Of a DNA stretch of 40,105 bases, positions 30,159 through 38,904 are shown piece by piece. Position 1 is the stretch's first letter. Every line of letters starts with the position of its first letter. The stretch is from NCBI GenBank assembly GCA_021791455.1, contig JAJYWM010000085.1, forward strand, positions 1-40,105, given 5' to 3'. The translations under genes were made by a program, and so were the position numbers. Origin of the DNA: a bacterium. Lineage in GTDB: Bacteria > Chloroflexota > Dormibacteria > UBA8260 > Bog-877. The notes beneath the pieces are model-generated. The model did not search any database, was not told the origin of the DNA, and saw only the letters and a list, made by a program, of their open reading frames with translations.

Positions 30159-30724
30159 GCGAAGACGACCGCTGCGAGGCACCGGAGGTGCGCGGCTCCT
30201 GGCGCTGCGCCGTGCTCACCGTGAGCGACTCTGGGGCGGCCGGCCGCCGTGAGGACAGAAGTGGGGATTGGCTCGTGGGACGGCTTCCCGACCTGCCGGC
30301 GGCCGTGGTGACTAGAGGTCTGGTGCCGGATGAGCCTGACCAGATCGAGGCGTGGATCCGGAGGGTGATCGCGGAGGTGCGCCCCGCGCTCCTGGTCTGC
30401 ACCGGTGGCACCGGGCTCCATCCCCGGGATCGGACGCCGGAGGCAGTCCTCGCGGTCGGCGACTACCTCATACCGGGCTTCGGCGAGGCGATGCGGCAGG
30501 CGGGGCTGCAGCACACACCCCATGCCATCCTCTCGCGCCAGGTGGCGGTGGTGGTTGGATCCACTCTGGTGATCGCCCTGCCGGGAGCGGCGCGGGCTAC
30601 CCAGGAGAGCCTTGAGGCGGTCTGGCCCGCCCTGCCCCACGCCTTGGAGATGATCGCCGGGCTGCCCAAGGCGAGCACCGATGCCGCTCACTCGGGCCGG
30701 GCTTCGGGGCCGGCATCCCACTAG
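30155..30724 (+). CDS. MogA/MoaB-type molybdopterin adenylyltransferase
   Basis: 189 residues. The MoaB/MogA motif is 'LLVCTGGTGLHPRDRTPEAVLAVGD' with the conserved TGGTG loop and the R-D-x-TPE segment, and near the end 'LVIALPGAARATQESLEA' for the PG turn. 'AVLTVSDSGAAGRREDRSGD' is the usual N-terminal strand and loop. The protein adenylates molybdopterin before Mo insertion. That fits the molybdenum hydroxylase operon coxSLM 1.6 kb downstream, although the rest of the cofactor genes are not here. The start is TTG 30155, which overlaps the dCMP deaminase stop. It is not possible to tell MogA from MoaB by eye. Confidence 0.88.
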   Translation: MSEDDRCEAPEVRGSWRCAVLTVSDSGAAGRREDRSGDWLVGRLPDLPAAVVTRGLVPDEPDQIEAWIRRVIAEVRPALLVCTGGTGLHPRDRTPEAVLAVGDYLIPGFGEAMRQAGLQHTPHAILSRQVAVVVGSTLVIALPGAARATQESLEAVWPALPHALEMIAGLPKASTDAAHSGRASGPASH

Positions 30725-30727
30725 AAT
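30722..30727 (+). promoter_or_regulatory. -10 box for a leaderless transcript (HAD gene)
   Basis: TAGAAT ends six bases (tcacgt) before GTG 30734, the same hexamer and spacing as at 431. There is no ribosome binding site between. Confidence 0.5.
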
Positions 30728-30733
30728 TCACGT

Positions 30734-31429
30734 GTGCCGTACCGTGGCGTCATCTTCGACCTCTACGGCACCCTGATCGACGGTTGGGACAAGGAGCAGG
30801 CCAATCGTCGGACCCTGGCTCTGGCCCAGGCGCTGGAGGTCCCGGCAGGTCCATTCCAAGCGCTGATGGAAGCCACCTACACCGAGCGAGCGACCGCAGC
30901 TCTGGGCGACCTGCCCGACATGCTACTTCGCCTGTGTCGGCTGGTGGGACACGAGCCCACACCGGCGGCGCTGGCGCGGGCTGAGACCCTTCGCACCGAG
31001 CAGTTCCGGGAGGTTCTGAGCCGGCCGCGAGAGGAGACCCCTTCTCTCCTCGCTACCCTGCGCTCGCGCGAAGTGGGGGTCGGCGTCATCAGCGACTCGT
31101 CCTCGGAGACGCCCTTGATCTGGCCGACCCTGCGCTGGGCCGACCCCGTGCAGGTGGCCCTGTTCTCCTGGACAGAGGGGCGGCGCAAGCCAGCTCCCGA
31201 GCTGTACCTCAAAGCCCTCTCCAGCCTCGAAATGGAACCCAACGAAGTGGTATATGTCGGCGACGGGGGCAGCCATGAGCTAAGCGGAGCGACGGCGGTC
31301 GGGCTGCTCGCGCTCAGGGTCGTCCACCATCCGGACGACCCCGAGGCCCATCTGCAGTACGACCCTGACTCCGCGTGGCGTGGCCGGGAGATCGGGACCC
31401 TGAGCGAGGTGCTCTCCCTGTTCGGTTAG
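30734..31429 (+). CDS. HAD superfamily hydrolase
   Basis: 231 residues with the HAD fold. Motif I is 'GVIFDLYGTLIDGW': the nucleophile is Asp9, and the +2 position, an acid/base Asp in phosphatases, is Tyr11, as in haloacid dehalogenases. Motif II is 'VGVISDSSSET', motif III is the Lys of 'GRRKPAPELYLKAL', and motif IV is 'VVYVGDGGSHELSGATAVG', which keeps one Asp. The substrate is unknown; it may be a phosphatase of altered chemistry or a dehalogenase-like enzyme. GTG 30734 is supported by the TAGAAT box six bases upstream. Confidence 0.85.
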   Translation: MPYRGVIFDLYGTLIDGWDKEQANRRTLALAQALEVPAGPFQALMEATYTERATAALGDLPDMLLRLCRLVGHEPTPAALARAETLRTEQFREVLSRPREETPSLLATLRSREVGVGVISDSSSETPLIWPTLRWADPVQVALFSWTEGRRKPAPELYLKALSSLEMEPNEVVYVGDGGSHELSGATAVGLLALRVVHHPDDPEAHLQYDPDSAWRGREIGTLSEVLSLFG

Positions 31430-31498
31430 CGCCCGGAGGGCTCCTGGGTGCGGTGGCCATGGGCGATACTGGGCCCGAGTCAATCGGTGGAGAGCAAG

Positions 31499-32161
31499 GT
31501 GGACAGCAGACCTGCGGTCGTCACCATCTCATCGGTCTACGGCACACGGGGAGAGTATGTGGGCCGGGAGGTCGCCGCCCGTCTCAACCTGCCCTTTCTC
31601 GACCGCGCCATCCCCGCGACGGTCGCCTCGGAGGTGATGAGCTCCTTTGCGGAGATCAGCTATCGCGAGCACCACCCAGTGCACGGGCTCAGCCAATGGA
31701 TGAGCTTCTTCTCACCTCTGGGCTCGGCCTGGCTCGGCATTCCAGAGCCGCTTGAGCCCTGGCGGAGCGAGCGAGAGTACCTGGATCACACCGAGGCCGT
31801 GATGCGCCGGGCGGCCGGGCGCGGGGTGGTGATCCTGGGCCGCGGGGCCGCGGTCGTGCTCCGCGACCACCCGGCCGCGCTGCACGTCAGGCTGGACGGA
31901 CCGCCCGCGAAGAGGCTGGCGCAAGCGCTCAGCCTGGGGGCCGGGGACGAGGCGCAGGCCCGGCGCGCCCAGAAGGAGACCGACTCCGCCCGGCGCCAGT
32001 ATCTGCAGCACTTCTACCGGGTTGACGTCAGAGAGCCGAGCCTGTACCACCTGTACCTCGACGCCACGGCGATCCCCACGACCAGCTGCGTGGATCTCAT
32101 CGTCGCGGCGGCCTTGGCCCGGGTTGAGGCCTGCGGCCGCCAGGACGGTGAGATGGAGTAG
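31499..32161 (+). CDS. cytidylate kinase-like family protein
   Basis: About 220 residues. The N-terminus 'VVTISSVYGTRGEYVGREVAARLNLPFLDR' matches the Cytidylate_kin2 pattern of strand, glycine-rich loop, helix, 'L..yD'. Later 'GRGVVILGRGAAVVLRDHPAALHVRLDGPPAKR' is the family's GRG segment, followed by an Arg/Gln-rich lid and a C-terminal 'YHLYLDATAIPTTSCVDLIV'. The P-loop is unusual, without the normal GK[ST], so kinase activity is uncertain. I start at GTG 31499, where GGAGAG lies four bases upstream; GTG 31487 or GTG 31448 in the same frame are alternatives. Family members in Actinomycetota and Chloroflexota have no fixed role. Confidence 0.75.
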   Translation: MDSRPAVVTISSVYGTRGEYVGREVAARLNLPFLDRAIPATVASEVMSSFAEISYREHHPVHGLSQWMSFFSPLGSAWLGIPEPLEPWRSEREYLDHTEAVMRRAAGRGVVILGRGAAVVLRDHPAALHVRLDGPPAKRLAQALSLGAGDEAQARRAQKETDSARRQYLQHFYRVDVREPSLYHLYLDATAIPTTSCVDLIVAAALARVEACGRQDGEME

Positions 32162-32336
32162 CCGGCGCCGGGACGGCCTAACGTCCGTGGTCGAAGCGGT
32201 TGCCAAGCGGAGCGCGAACGCCCATACTCGGGGCGGCGATCCACTGCCACGCGGTGGGTGCGGCGCCGATGCCGAGGCGATCAACCCGATGACGCATCCT
32301 CGCCGCGACTGGCACTGGTTGTGAGGGAGGTTGAGG

Positions 32337-32834
32337 ATGACTCAGCGCTTGCGGCTCACGGTCAACGGCTCCCAGAGAGAGGAGGAGGTGGAACCCCGGA
32401 CGCTGCTGGTCCACTTCCTCAGAGAGCGCTGCGGGTTGACCGGCACCCATGTCGGCTGCGACACCAGCCAGTGCGGGGCGTGCACCGTGCTCTGTGACGG
32501 AGAGCCGGTGAAGTCCTGCTCCATGCTGGCACTGCAGGCCGAAGGCATGGCCATAACCACCATCGAGGGGCTCGCCCCGATCGGTGGGATGCATCCGCTG
32601 CAGACGGCCTTCTGGGAGTCCCACGGACTGCAGTGCGGATTCTGCACCCCCGGATTCATCATGGCGGCCGCGGCCCTGCTGGCCCGGAACCCCGATCCGA
32701 CCGACGAGGAGATCGGCCGAGGGCTGGAGGGCAACCTCTGCCGCTGCACCGGCTACGTGAACATCCGCAAGGCGGTCCGCGCGGCGGCGGCGGCCATCCG
32801 CGACGAATCCGCCCCGGCTTCGATCGGAGGGTAG
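32337..32834 (+). CDS. coxS: CO dehydrogenase-type small (2Fe-2S) subunit
   Basis: 165 residues. The N-terminal plant-type ferredoxin domain holds cluster II: '[16 protein letters not shown]' with a preceding strand '[12 protein letters not shown]'. The C-terminal helical domain holds cluster I: '[19 protein letters not shown]' and '[18 protein letters not shown]'. In xanthine oxidase-family enzymes this subunit carries electrons from the Mo site to FAD. ATG 32337 follows GGGAGG (spacing 7-8). The gene order S-L-M is that of form II operons. The 175 bp before it is the only gap large enough for the operon promoter. Confidence 0.96.
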   Translation: MTQRLRLTVNGSQREEEVEPRTLLVHFLRERCGLTGTHVGCDTSQCGACTVLCDGEPVKSCSMLALQAEGMAITTIEGLAPIGGMHPLQTAFWESHGLQCGFCTPGFIMAAAALLARNPDPTDEEIGRGLEGNLCRCTGYVNIRKAVRAAAAAIRDESAPASIGG

Positions 32835-32838
32835 GCAG

Positions 32839-35184
32839 ATGGCAGTGAGTCAGCTCATCGGATCGCGCGTGCAGCGGCGCGAGGACCCCCGCCTCATCAC
32901 CGGCCACGGCCGCTACATAGAGGACCGCAACCCCGCCGGCCTGCTGCATCTGGCGGTCGTCCGCAGCCCGCACGCCCATGCCCGAATACTGTCCATCGAC
33001 GGGTCCCAGGCGGCAGCCCTCAAGGGTGTCCTGGCGGTATTGGTGGCCAAGGACTTCCGCGCCCAACTGCAGGGGGCGATGCCGGTCACCCCGAGCTTCG
33101 TCCCAGAGAAGAAATACGTGCCGGAACGCTTCCCGATCGCGGAGCGGGAGGTCTGCTTCCAGGGAGAGCCGGTCGCGGTGGTGGTGGCCGAGAGCAGGCA
33201 GCTGGCGGCCGACGCCGCCGACCTGGTGACGGTCGAGTACTCGCCCCTTCCGGCCGTGGTGGACCCCGAGGCTGCGCTGGTGGCCCGGAGCCCTCTGACC
33301 CACAGCGATGGGCCCGACAACATCGGGTGGGACATGACCTTCGCCGGAGGCGACATCGAGGCGGCGTTCGCCAGGGCCGAGGTGCGGGTGACCGGACGGA
33401 TCCTCCAGCAACGCCTGGCGCCGACGCCGATGGAACCGCGTGGGGTGCTGGCCGACTACTCGACCTACGACCACACCCTCACCATCTGGTTGAGCAGCCA
33501 GAATCCTCACTTCATCCGTCTTTTCATCTCGGGCGCCATGGGTTTGCCCGAGAGCCGGGTGCGGGTGGTGTCAGAGGACGTCGGGGGAGGCTTTGGCAGC
33601 AAGATCAGTCCCTACCCCGAGGACTATCTGGTGCCCGCCGCGTCCCGCCTGTTGGGACGGCCGGTGCGCTGGATCGAGACCAGGACGGAGAGCGTCCTCA
33701 CCAGCTACCACGGTCGCGGCCAGGTCTTCACCGCCGAGGCCGCGGCACTTCGGGATGGCACCTTGCTGGGCCTGCGGCTGACCCAGATCCTGGACCTTGG
33801 CGCCTACCACGGCACGTTCGGAGCGTTCCAGGCCTGCGCCTGCCTCATGGCGGGAGGAGTCTACCGCTGGGAGGCCGTGCACGCACGGACCGTGGGAGTC
33901 CTCACCAACAAGGTGCCCACCGACCCATATCGCGGAGCCGGGCGCCCGGAGGGCACCCACCTTTGCGAGCGGATGGTCGACCTTGTGGCCCAGGAGATCG
34001 GAATGGACCCGGCGGAGGTGCGCCGTAAGAACTTCGCTCGGGAGTTCCCCTTCGTCAACAACTTCGGCCTGACCTACGACTCCGGAAACTACGACGGCTC
34101 ACTCGACCGCGCCATGGAGCTCGTGGACTACCAGGGCTGGCGACAACGCCAGGAGGAGGCAAGAAAGGAGGGCCGCCTCATCGGGATTGGGCTCTCGACA
34201 TGGGTGGAGATCTGCGGCTTTGGCCCCAGCGAGGCGACCGCAGCCGCCACCGGGGGCATCTCGCTGGTGGAGGCTGCCCAGATCCGCTTTCTGCCGTCGG
34301 GCTCAGTCGCGGCCTACGTCGGCACCCACTCTCACGGACAGGGACACGACACCACCTTCGCCCAGATCGTGGCCGACACCCTGGGCCTTCCCCTGGACAT
34401 GGTGGAGCTGCGCCATGGGGATACCGCCGAGGGCCCGTCATTCGGATACGGGACCTACGGCAGCCGCAGCCTCTCCGTGGGCGGCATGGCGCTGCACAAG
34501 GCGGCCCTGGTGGTGCGCGAGAAGGCGAAGAGGCTGGCGGCGCACATGCTTGAGGTCTCCGCGGAAGACCTCGTGTTCGAGCAGGGAGCTTTTCAGGTCC
34601 GCGGCGACCCGCGGGCACACAAGACGATTCAGGAGGTGGCCCTGGCGGCCTACGGGCCGGGATTGCCCGAAGGTATGGAGCAGGGGCTGGAGGCGGTGAG
34701 CTACTTCGACCCGCCGAACTTCGTCTGGCCCTTCGGAGCCCACATCTGCGTGGCCGAGGTGGATCGGGAGACCGGGACGACCCAGATCCTGAAGTACGTG
34801 GCGGTGGACGATTGCGGGAACGTGATCAATCCGATGATCGTGGAGGGTCAGTTGCACGGGGGCATAGCCCAGGGCATGGCCCAGGCACTATTCGAAGAGG
34901 TGGCGTACGACCTGGACTCGGGCCAGCTCCTCACGGGATCTCTGACCGACTACCTGATCCCGACGATGAACGAGATTCCGGAGTTGACCCTCGACCGCAC
35001 GGTCACCCCGAGTCCCACCAACCCCCTGGGGGTCAAGGGTATCGGCGAGGCCGGGACGATCGCGTCGTCGGCCGCTGTCATCAATGCGATCAGCGACGCA
35101 TTGAGCCCGCTCGGCATCCACCACGTGGACATGCCCGCGAGCCCAGCCAGGATCTGGAAGATGATTCAGGAGGCGGAGTCGTGA
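32839..35184 (+). CDS. coxL: CO dehydrogenase-type large subunit, form II (molybdenum hydroxylase)
   Basis: 781 residues of the xanthine oxidase family, carrying the Mo-MCD site. Form I CO dehydrogenases have the loop AYxCSFR; here residues 363-369 read P-Y-R-G-A-G-R, the form II pattern (AYRGAGR) with the first Ala changed to Pro, and no Cys for the Mo-Cu centre. '[13 protein letters not shown]' and '[13 protein letters not shown]' are cofactor-binding segments, and the base Glu is E737 in 'GIGEAGTI'. Whether form II enzymes oxidise CO at useful rates is disputed; another aldehyde or heterocycle substrate is quite possible. Its GTG-started partner coxM overlaps its stop. Confidence 0.93.
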   Translation: MAVSQLIGSRVQRREDPRLITGHGRYIEDRNPAGLLHLAVVRSPHAHARILSIDGSQAAALKGVLAVLVAKDFRAQLQGAMPVTPSFVPEKKYVPERFPIAEREVCFQGEPVAVVVAESRQLAADAADLVTVEYSPLPAVVDPEAALVARSPLTHSDGPDNIGWDMTFAGGDIEAAFARAEVRVTGRILQQRLAPTPMEPRGVLADYSTYDHTLTIWLSSQNPHFIRLFISGAMGLPESRVRVVSEDVGGGFGSKISPYPEDYLVPAASRLLGRPVRWIETRTESVLTSYHGRGQVFTAEAAALRDGTLLGLRLTQILDLGAYHGTFGAFQACACLMAGGVYRWEAVHARTVGVLTNKVPTDPYRGAGRPEGTHLCERMVDLVAQEIGMDPAEVRRKNFAREFPFVNNFGLTYDSGNYDGSLDRAMELVDYQGWRQRQEEARKEGRLIGIGLSTWVEICGFGPSEATAAATGGISLVEAAQIRFLPSGSVAAYVGTHSHGQGHDTTFAQIVADTLGLPLDMVELRHGDTAEGPSFGYGTYGSRSLSVGGMALHKAALVVREKAKRLAAHMLEVSAEDLVFEQGAFQVRGDPRAHKTIQEVALAAYGPGLPEGMEQGLEAVSYFDPPNFVWPFGAHICVAEVDRETGTTQILKYVAVDDCGNVINPMIVEGQLHGGIAQGMAQALFEEVAYDLDSGQLLTGSLTDYLIPTMNEIPELTLDRTVTPSPTNPLGVKGIGEAGTIASSAAVINAISDALSPLGIHHVDMPASPARIWKMIQEAES

Positions 35185-35987
35185 TTCCTGCGGCCTTCGA
35201 GTATTCCAGGGCCACGTCGGTGGCCGACGCGGTTTCTCAGCTGAGGTCGGGTGGACCGGAGGCCAAGGTCATCGCGGGGGGCCAGAGCCTGCTCCCCATG
35301 ATGCGGCTGCGGCTGGCGCAGCCGCCCCATCTGGTCGACGTCAACCACATCCGCGAACTCGACCACATCACGATCAAGGACGGCCGCCTCCGGGTCGGGG
35401 GGCTGACACGCCACGCCACCCTGGTCACGTCGGATGTGGTGCGGGCCAACCTGCCGCTTCTAGCGGAGATGGCCTCCGAGGTCGGTGACCCCCAGGTGCG
35501 GACCCGAGGCACGCTGGGCGGCGTGATGGCCCACGCCGACGCGGCCGGGGACTACCCGACCATAGCCGTCATGCTCGACGCCACCATCGTCACCGACCGG
35601 CGCGAGATTCCCGCTAGGGACTTCTTCCAGCATCTGTTCACGACGGCCCTGGAGCCCGACGAGCTGGTCTGCGAGGTTGTGTTCCCCCTAGCGACCGGCC
35701 CGCATCGCTACCTGAAGTTCCGCCGCCGTCTATTCGATTGGGCGATCGTGGCGGTAGGGGTCCAGTTGACCGATAGCGGATGGCGGGTTGGCATCACCCA
35801 CGCGGCGCCTACCGCAACCAGAGCCCACTCGGTTGAGGAGGCCCTGCGCTCCGGCGCGGACTTTCACGAGGCGGCCAGGCGGGCCGCCGATGGGCTCCAC
35901 CCGAGCAGCGACGTCCATGCCTCGTCCGAGTACCGGCTGCACCTGGCCGAGGTGCTGACCAGACGAGCGCTGGAACAGGCGGCCTGA
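35181..35987 (+). CDS. coxM: CO dehydrogenase-type medium (FAD) subunit
   Basis: 268 residues. The FAD-binding domain shows 'AKVIAGGQSLLPMMRLRLAQP' (the AGGQSL loop) and 'DPQVRTRGTLGGVMAHADAAGDYPT', the TxGG pyrophosphate loop; the C-terminal CO dehydrogenase flavoprotein domain follows with 'LKFRRRLFDWAIVAVGVQL'. It passes electrons from the Fe-S subunit to an acceptor such as quinone. GTG 35181 overlaps the coxL stop, with AGGAGG upstream. The upstream open frame is a shadow of coxL. No coxG, coxD or coxEF follows, so maturation genes must be elsewhere if needed. Confidence 0.94.
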   Translation: MIPAAFEYSRATSVADAVSQLRSGGPEAKVIAGGQSLLPMMRLRLAQPPHLVDVNHIRELDHITIKDGRLRVGGLTRHATLVTSDVVRANLPLLAEMASEVGDPQVRTRGTLGGVMAHADAAGDYPTIAVMLDATIVTDRREIPARDFFQHLFTTALEPDELVCEVVFPLATGPHRYLKFRRRLFDWAIVAVGVQLTDSGWRVGITHAAPTATRAHSVEEALRSGADFHEAARRAADGLHPSSDVHASSEYRLHLAEVLTRRALEQAA

Positions 35988-36020
35988 GGTGATGAGCGCC
36001 CTCTTCGACGCCGCCATCCC

Positions 36021-36587
36021 TTGATCCCGGCGCTGGCGAGTGCCACGATATCCGGGCCCCCGGTCTCGGCCGTGGGCAGTCTGGCGCTCGGGCTTGCGGT
36101 ACTGGCACTCCTGCTCTACCGCCAACTACGCCCCCGCGGGGTCCGCACGAGTCCCATCCTGCCGGTGGTGCTGCTGGTGCTCGGTCTGGCCGAGCTTGAC
36201 GGGTTCGCCGCCAAACACCCGCTGACGCCGCTGGAGAGCGGGCTCTTGGCCATGAGCCTGATCGTGTTCGCGATCGGGTTGGCCGGCGTGCGCGCGTTCA
36301 CGGTCCGTATCTTCCTGGAGGGCGGTCGGCTGATGCGCCAGGGGACCTGGGTGACTGTCGCCATCTGGCTGGTGGCCGTTGGTTTGCACCTGGGGGTTGA
36401 CGCGGTCAACGGGGTCGGTGAGGCTAGCCTGCTTCTCTACCTGGGCCTGGCCCTGGGCACCCAGCAGCTGGTGGTGCAGTGGCGGGCACGGCAGCTGGTC
36501 CGAACCTGGGCCGTCTCGGTACCCACCGGAGTGGTGAAGGAAGAGTTGGCACGCGATTCTGCCGCAGGGAGCACGGACGAGGGCTGA
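36021..36587 (+). CDS. polytopic membrane protein, function unknown
   Basis: 188 residues with four or five hydrophobic segments and a basic C-terminal tail. 'SPILPVVLLVLGLAELDGF' and 'ESGLLAMSLIVFAIGLAGVRAFTVRIF' give it some likeness to CcdC/DUF1453-type membrane proteins, but I do not consider that firm. The start is TTG 36021, which overlaps the stop of a ten-codon reading frame (ATG 35993 to TGA 36023) that follows coxM. No partner suggests a role. Confidence 0.7.
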   Translation: MIPALASATISGPPVSAVGSLALGLAVLALLLYRQLRPRGVRTSPILPVVLLVLGLAELDGFAAKHPLTPLESGLLAMSLIVFAIGLAGVRAFTVRIFLEGGRLMRQGTWVTVAIWLVAVGLHLGVDAVNGVGEASLLLYLGLALGTQQLVVQWRARQLVRTWAVSVPTGVVKEELARDSAAGSTDEG

Positions 36588-36741
36588 GCGCATCGCATCG
36601 GCTCCTTCACCCGTGTGCGGGGCACCTCCGGCCGTCGGCCCGGCGGAGCATCCTCACGCCATGAGCGGTAGGTCGAGCCTGCGATTGCCGGACAGCCGCC
36701 AGCCCCGGGTTCCGGCCTGGGGCTGGCGCGCCCAAACCCGG

Positions 36742-37974
36742 TCAGGACGCGGGTTCGGGGTCCGCCTCCAAGATCGGGCTCAGCTCGGGACGGGTGAACA
36801 GATAGCCTGAGGCGGCAGCGCAGACAGCCCCAACCGCAAGCAGGCAGGGCACGTACCCGATCGTCGCGACCAGCAGGGCCCCGATCGCAATCGAGATGGT
36901 CTGGAACCCGCCCAGGAGCAGTCCATACGCGGCATCCACCCGCCCCTGCAGTTGAAGTGGGGTACGGCGCTGAATCAGGGTCGCGGAGCCGACGATGAGC
37001 CAAGGGAGGGAGCAACCGGCCAGGATGCTGCCGCAGACCACGACCGCCATGGGCAGTGCTCCCGCGGAAAATGCGGGGACGATGCAGATGCCGGCACCTA
37101 GAGCCAGCAGCATGATCCCGATGGCGGTCAGCCGGGTTTCCAGGATCCGCCGCATCAGGGGCGCTGCCGAGAGGCCGCCGGCGACCGCGCCCGCACCCTG
37201 GATGGAGATCAGAACGCCCACGAAGGCCGCCGGGCGGTGCAACCCTGCGGTGACGACCCCGAAGAAGGCGGTCTCGAGAAACCCCACCACGCCCATCACC
37301 AGCACCAGCGCGATCATGATCCGTCGCAGGGGTAGGGTCGACCATACGTGGCGGTACCCGGCGGCCGCGTCGGCGAGCCAGTGCTGCTGAGTCGGGACGA
37401 GGACGGGCTCCTTCACCTGCAGCCATAGGAGCGTGACGACTGCCACTGCAAACGTGCCCGCGTCGAGCTCGGCGACCACCGCTCCACCGGCCAGGGTGAA
37501 TAGCCCTGCCCCCACGAGCGGAGTGACCAGTCTCAGGCCCTCCGCCATCGTGTTGAGAAAGCCATTGGCATCACCGAGCAGCTCCGACGGCACGATGGTG
37601 ACCATCAGAGCGGACTTGGCGGCGCTGATGAAGGTGGCTATGGTCCCGTAGGCGAACATGACCAGCCAGATGAGCCACACCTGCTCGCGACCGTGCACCA
37701 GGACCAGCAGCAGCACCACCAGTGCGCCGGCTATGTCGCAGGCGATCAGCAGCGGCTTGCGCCGGACCCTGTCCGCCACCAGCCCGGCCAAGGGCGAGAC
37801 GACCATCTGTGGCAACGCGAAGAAGAAGAAGGTCAACCCTGCTTCGGAGTTGCTGCCCGTCAGGACCCTGACCCAGATCCCGGCGGCAAGGAACAAGAAT
37901 CTGTCGCCAAAGGTGGAAAGGACCGACTGGAACAGATAAGTTCGGGAGATTCGGTCGCGCAGGAGACGGCCCAT
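36742..37974 (-). CDS. major facilitator superfamily exporter
   Basis: 410 residues with about twelve hydrophobic segments. The N-terminus 'YLFQSVLSTFGDRFLFLAAG', the inter-helix loop 'GLVADRVRRKPLLIACDIAGA' (the MFS A-motif form G-x3-D-x2-x-RRK) and 'SAAKSALMVTIVPSELLGDANGF' are typical of actinobacterial drug or macrolide-type MFS exporters (MefA/TetV-like). The ATG at 37974 lies one base after the ArsR-type gene's stop, so the pair is one unit and the regulator probably controls the exporter. The frame upstream is open but overlaps the regulator. The substrate is unknown. Confidence 0.92.
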   Translation of the reverse strand: MGRLLRDRISRTYLFQSVLSTFGDRFLFLAAGIWVRVLTGSNSEAGLTFFFFALPQMVVSPLAGLVADRVRRKPLLIACDIAGALVVLLLVLVHGREQVWLIWLVMFAYGTIATFISAAKSALMVTIVPSELLGDANGFLNTMAEGLRLVTPLVGAGLFTLAGGAVVAELDAGTFAVAVVTLLWLQVKEPVLVPTQQHWLADAAAGYRHVWSTLPLRRIMIALVLVMGVVGFLETAFFGVVTAGLHRPAAFVGVLISIQGAGAVAGGLSAAPLMRRILETRLTAIGIMLLALGAGICIVPAFSAGALPMAVVVCGSILAGCSLPWLIVGSATLIQRRTPLQLQGRVDAAYGLLLGGFQTISIAIGALLVATIGYVPCLLAVGAVCAAASGYLFTRPELSPILEADPEPAS

Positions 37975-37975
37975 T

Positions 37976-38611
37976 TCAGCGGGGCAAGGGGTCGGACCCA
38001 CCCGGCGGGTCCGGCATAAGGTTGTCCAGCTCCAGGGGGAAAATGAACTGGAGTACCTTGATAAGCCTGGCGCCATCCGGCCGGCTCGAGCGGTCGGTGA
38101 GCCGGCCCTGGAAGCGCAGCAACACCTGCGCCAGGTCTCTCTCGATCTGCTCCAGCTCGTCTGGGGTGACGCACAGAGCGTAGTCGCCAGTCGATGCCAG
38201 GTCCCGCCACACCTTCTGGTAGGTGGCTCTGGAGTCCCTATACGCCTGGAACCGCCTCAGATTCCTCTCGATCACGATCCGTTCCAGGGCCTCGGCCGCC
38301 AGGTTCGCACCGGGATCCTCTTCGGCCTCGACCGTCATGCCCATCGAGGGAACCCGCCAGGGTCGGTTGCGCCCCGGGGCTTTGCCCGCCTCCTCCACCA
38401 AGCCATATTTGGCCAGCTGCCGCAGGTGGAAGGAACATGTGGTCGGGCTCTCTCCCAGCCGTTCCCCCGCCTCGGTTGCCGTCATTGGCCCATCCAAAGT
38501 CAACAGCTCCATCAGGGAGATGCGCAATGGGTGCGCGAGCGCACGCATCGTCGTGGCGTCGCTCAGCCGCCGGAGGGACGCCGGGGAGCTCTGCTTGTGG
38601 GAGCTTGGCAC
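37976..38611 (-). CDS. ArsR-type winged-helix transcriptional regulator
   Basis: 211 residues. The N-terminal winged helix is clear: 'RALAHPLRISLMELLTLDGPMTATEAGERLGESPTTCSFHLRQLAKYGLVEEAG'. The C-terminal 100 residues are a helical effector or dimerisation domain of the kind found beside MFS exporters. It has no Cys pair, so metal sensing is unlikely. Its promoter ends exactly at the GTG: -35 TTGACA, 17 bp, -10 TACTCT, then six bases. A 7-bp perfect inverted repeat covers the -10, which suggests autorepression. The exporter follows in the same transcript. Confidence 0.93.
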   Translation of the reverse strand: MPSSHKQSSPASLRRLSDATTMRALAHPLRISLMELLTLDGPMTATEAGERLGESPTTCSFHLRQLAKYGLVEEAGKAPGRNRPWRVPSMGMTVEAEEDPGANLAAEALERIVIERNLRRFQAYRDSRATYQKVWRDLASTGDYALCVTPDELEQIERDLAQVLLRFQGRLTDRSSRPDGARLIKVLQFIFPLELDNLMPDPPGGSDPLPR

Positions 38612-38614
38612 GAG

Positions 38615-38632
38615 TCGAGAGTAACCTCTCGA
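38615..38632 (-). promoter_or_regulatory. inverted repeat over the -10 box, likely autoregulatory operator
   Basis: TCGAGAG-TAAC-CTCTCGA is a perfect repeat with 7-bp arms and a 4-bp spacer that overlaps the -10 element of the ArsR-type gene. The size and position fit a dimeric winged-helix repressor site. Confidence 0.55.
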
Positions 38633-38646
38633 TAGATTGTTGTCAA
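38618..38646 (-). promoter_or_regulatory. sigma-70-like promoter for a leaderless transcript
   Basis: On the minus strand, TTGACA (38646-38641), a 17-bp spacer and TACTCT (38623-38618) make a near-consensus promoter. The TACTCT ends six bases before GTG 38611, so the message should start at or next to the start codon. Confidence 0.65.
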
Positions 38647-38904
38647 CAGGTTTCTCTCAAACCATCTCGCTGGACCTGGGAGCCTAGCCAGAGTGGATCA
38701 GGCAACCACGCCCAGAGATGGGCCAGGCGCCGATGGTGATCCGGCGGGGCACAGGTGCCGGGACCGCTTTGGAAACGCGGATCCGCTCACCGGCGCCGCC
38801 GCTCGGGACCCAGCCGAGCGCCTCACAGATTCCCAACTCCGACGGCCCGAGGCGACCTGGGTCCCGCGAGCATCCCCGGAAGCTGATGTCGGTACCCGAC
38901 CGGC

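Noticed and set aside
32839..35184. Form I CO dehydrogenase
   Set aside because: The loop has no Cys (PYRGAGR rather than AYxCSFR), and the operon order is S-L-M rather than M-S-L.
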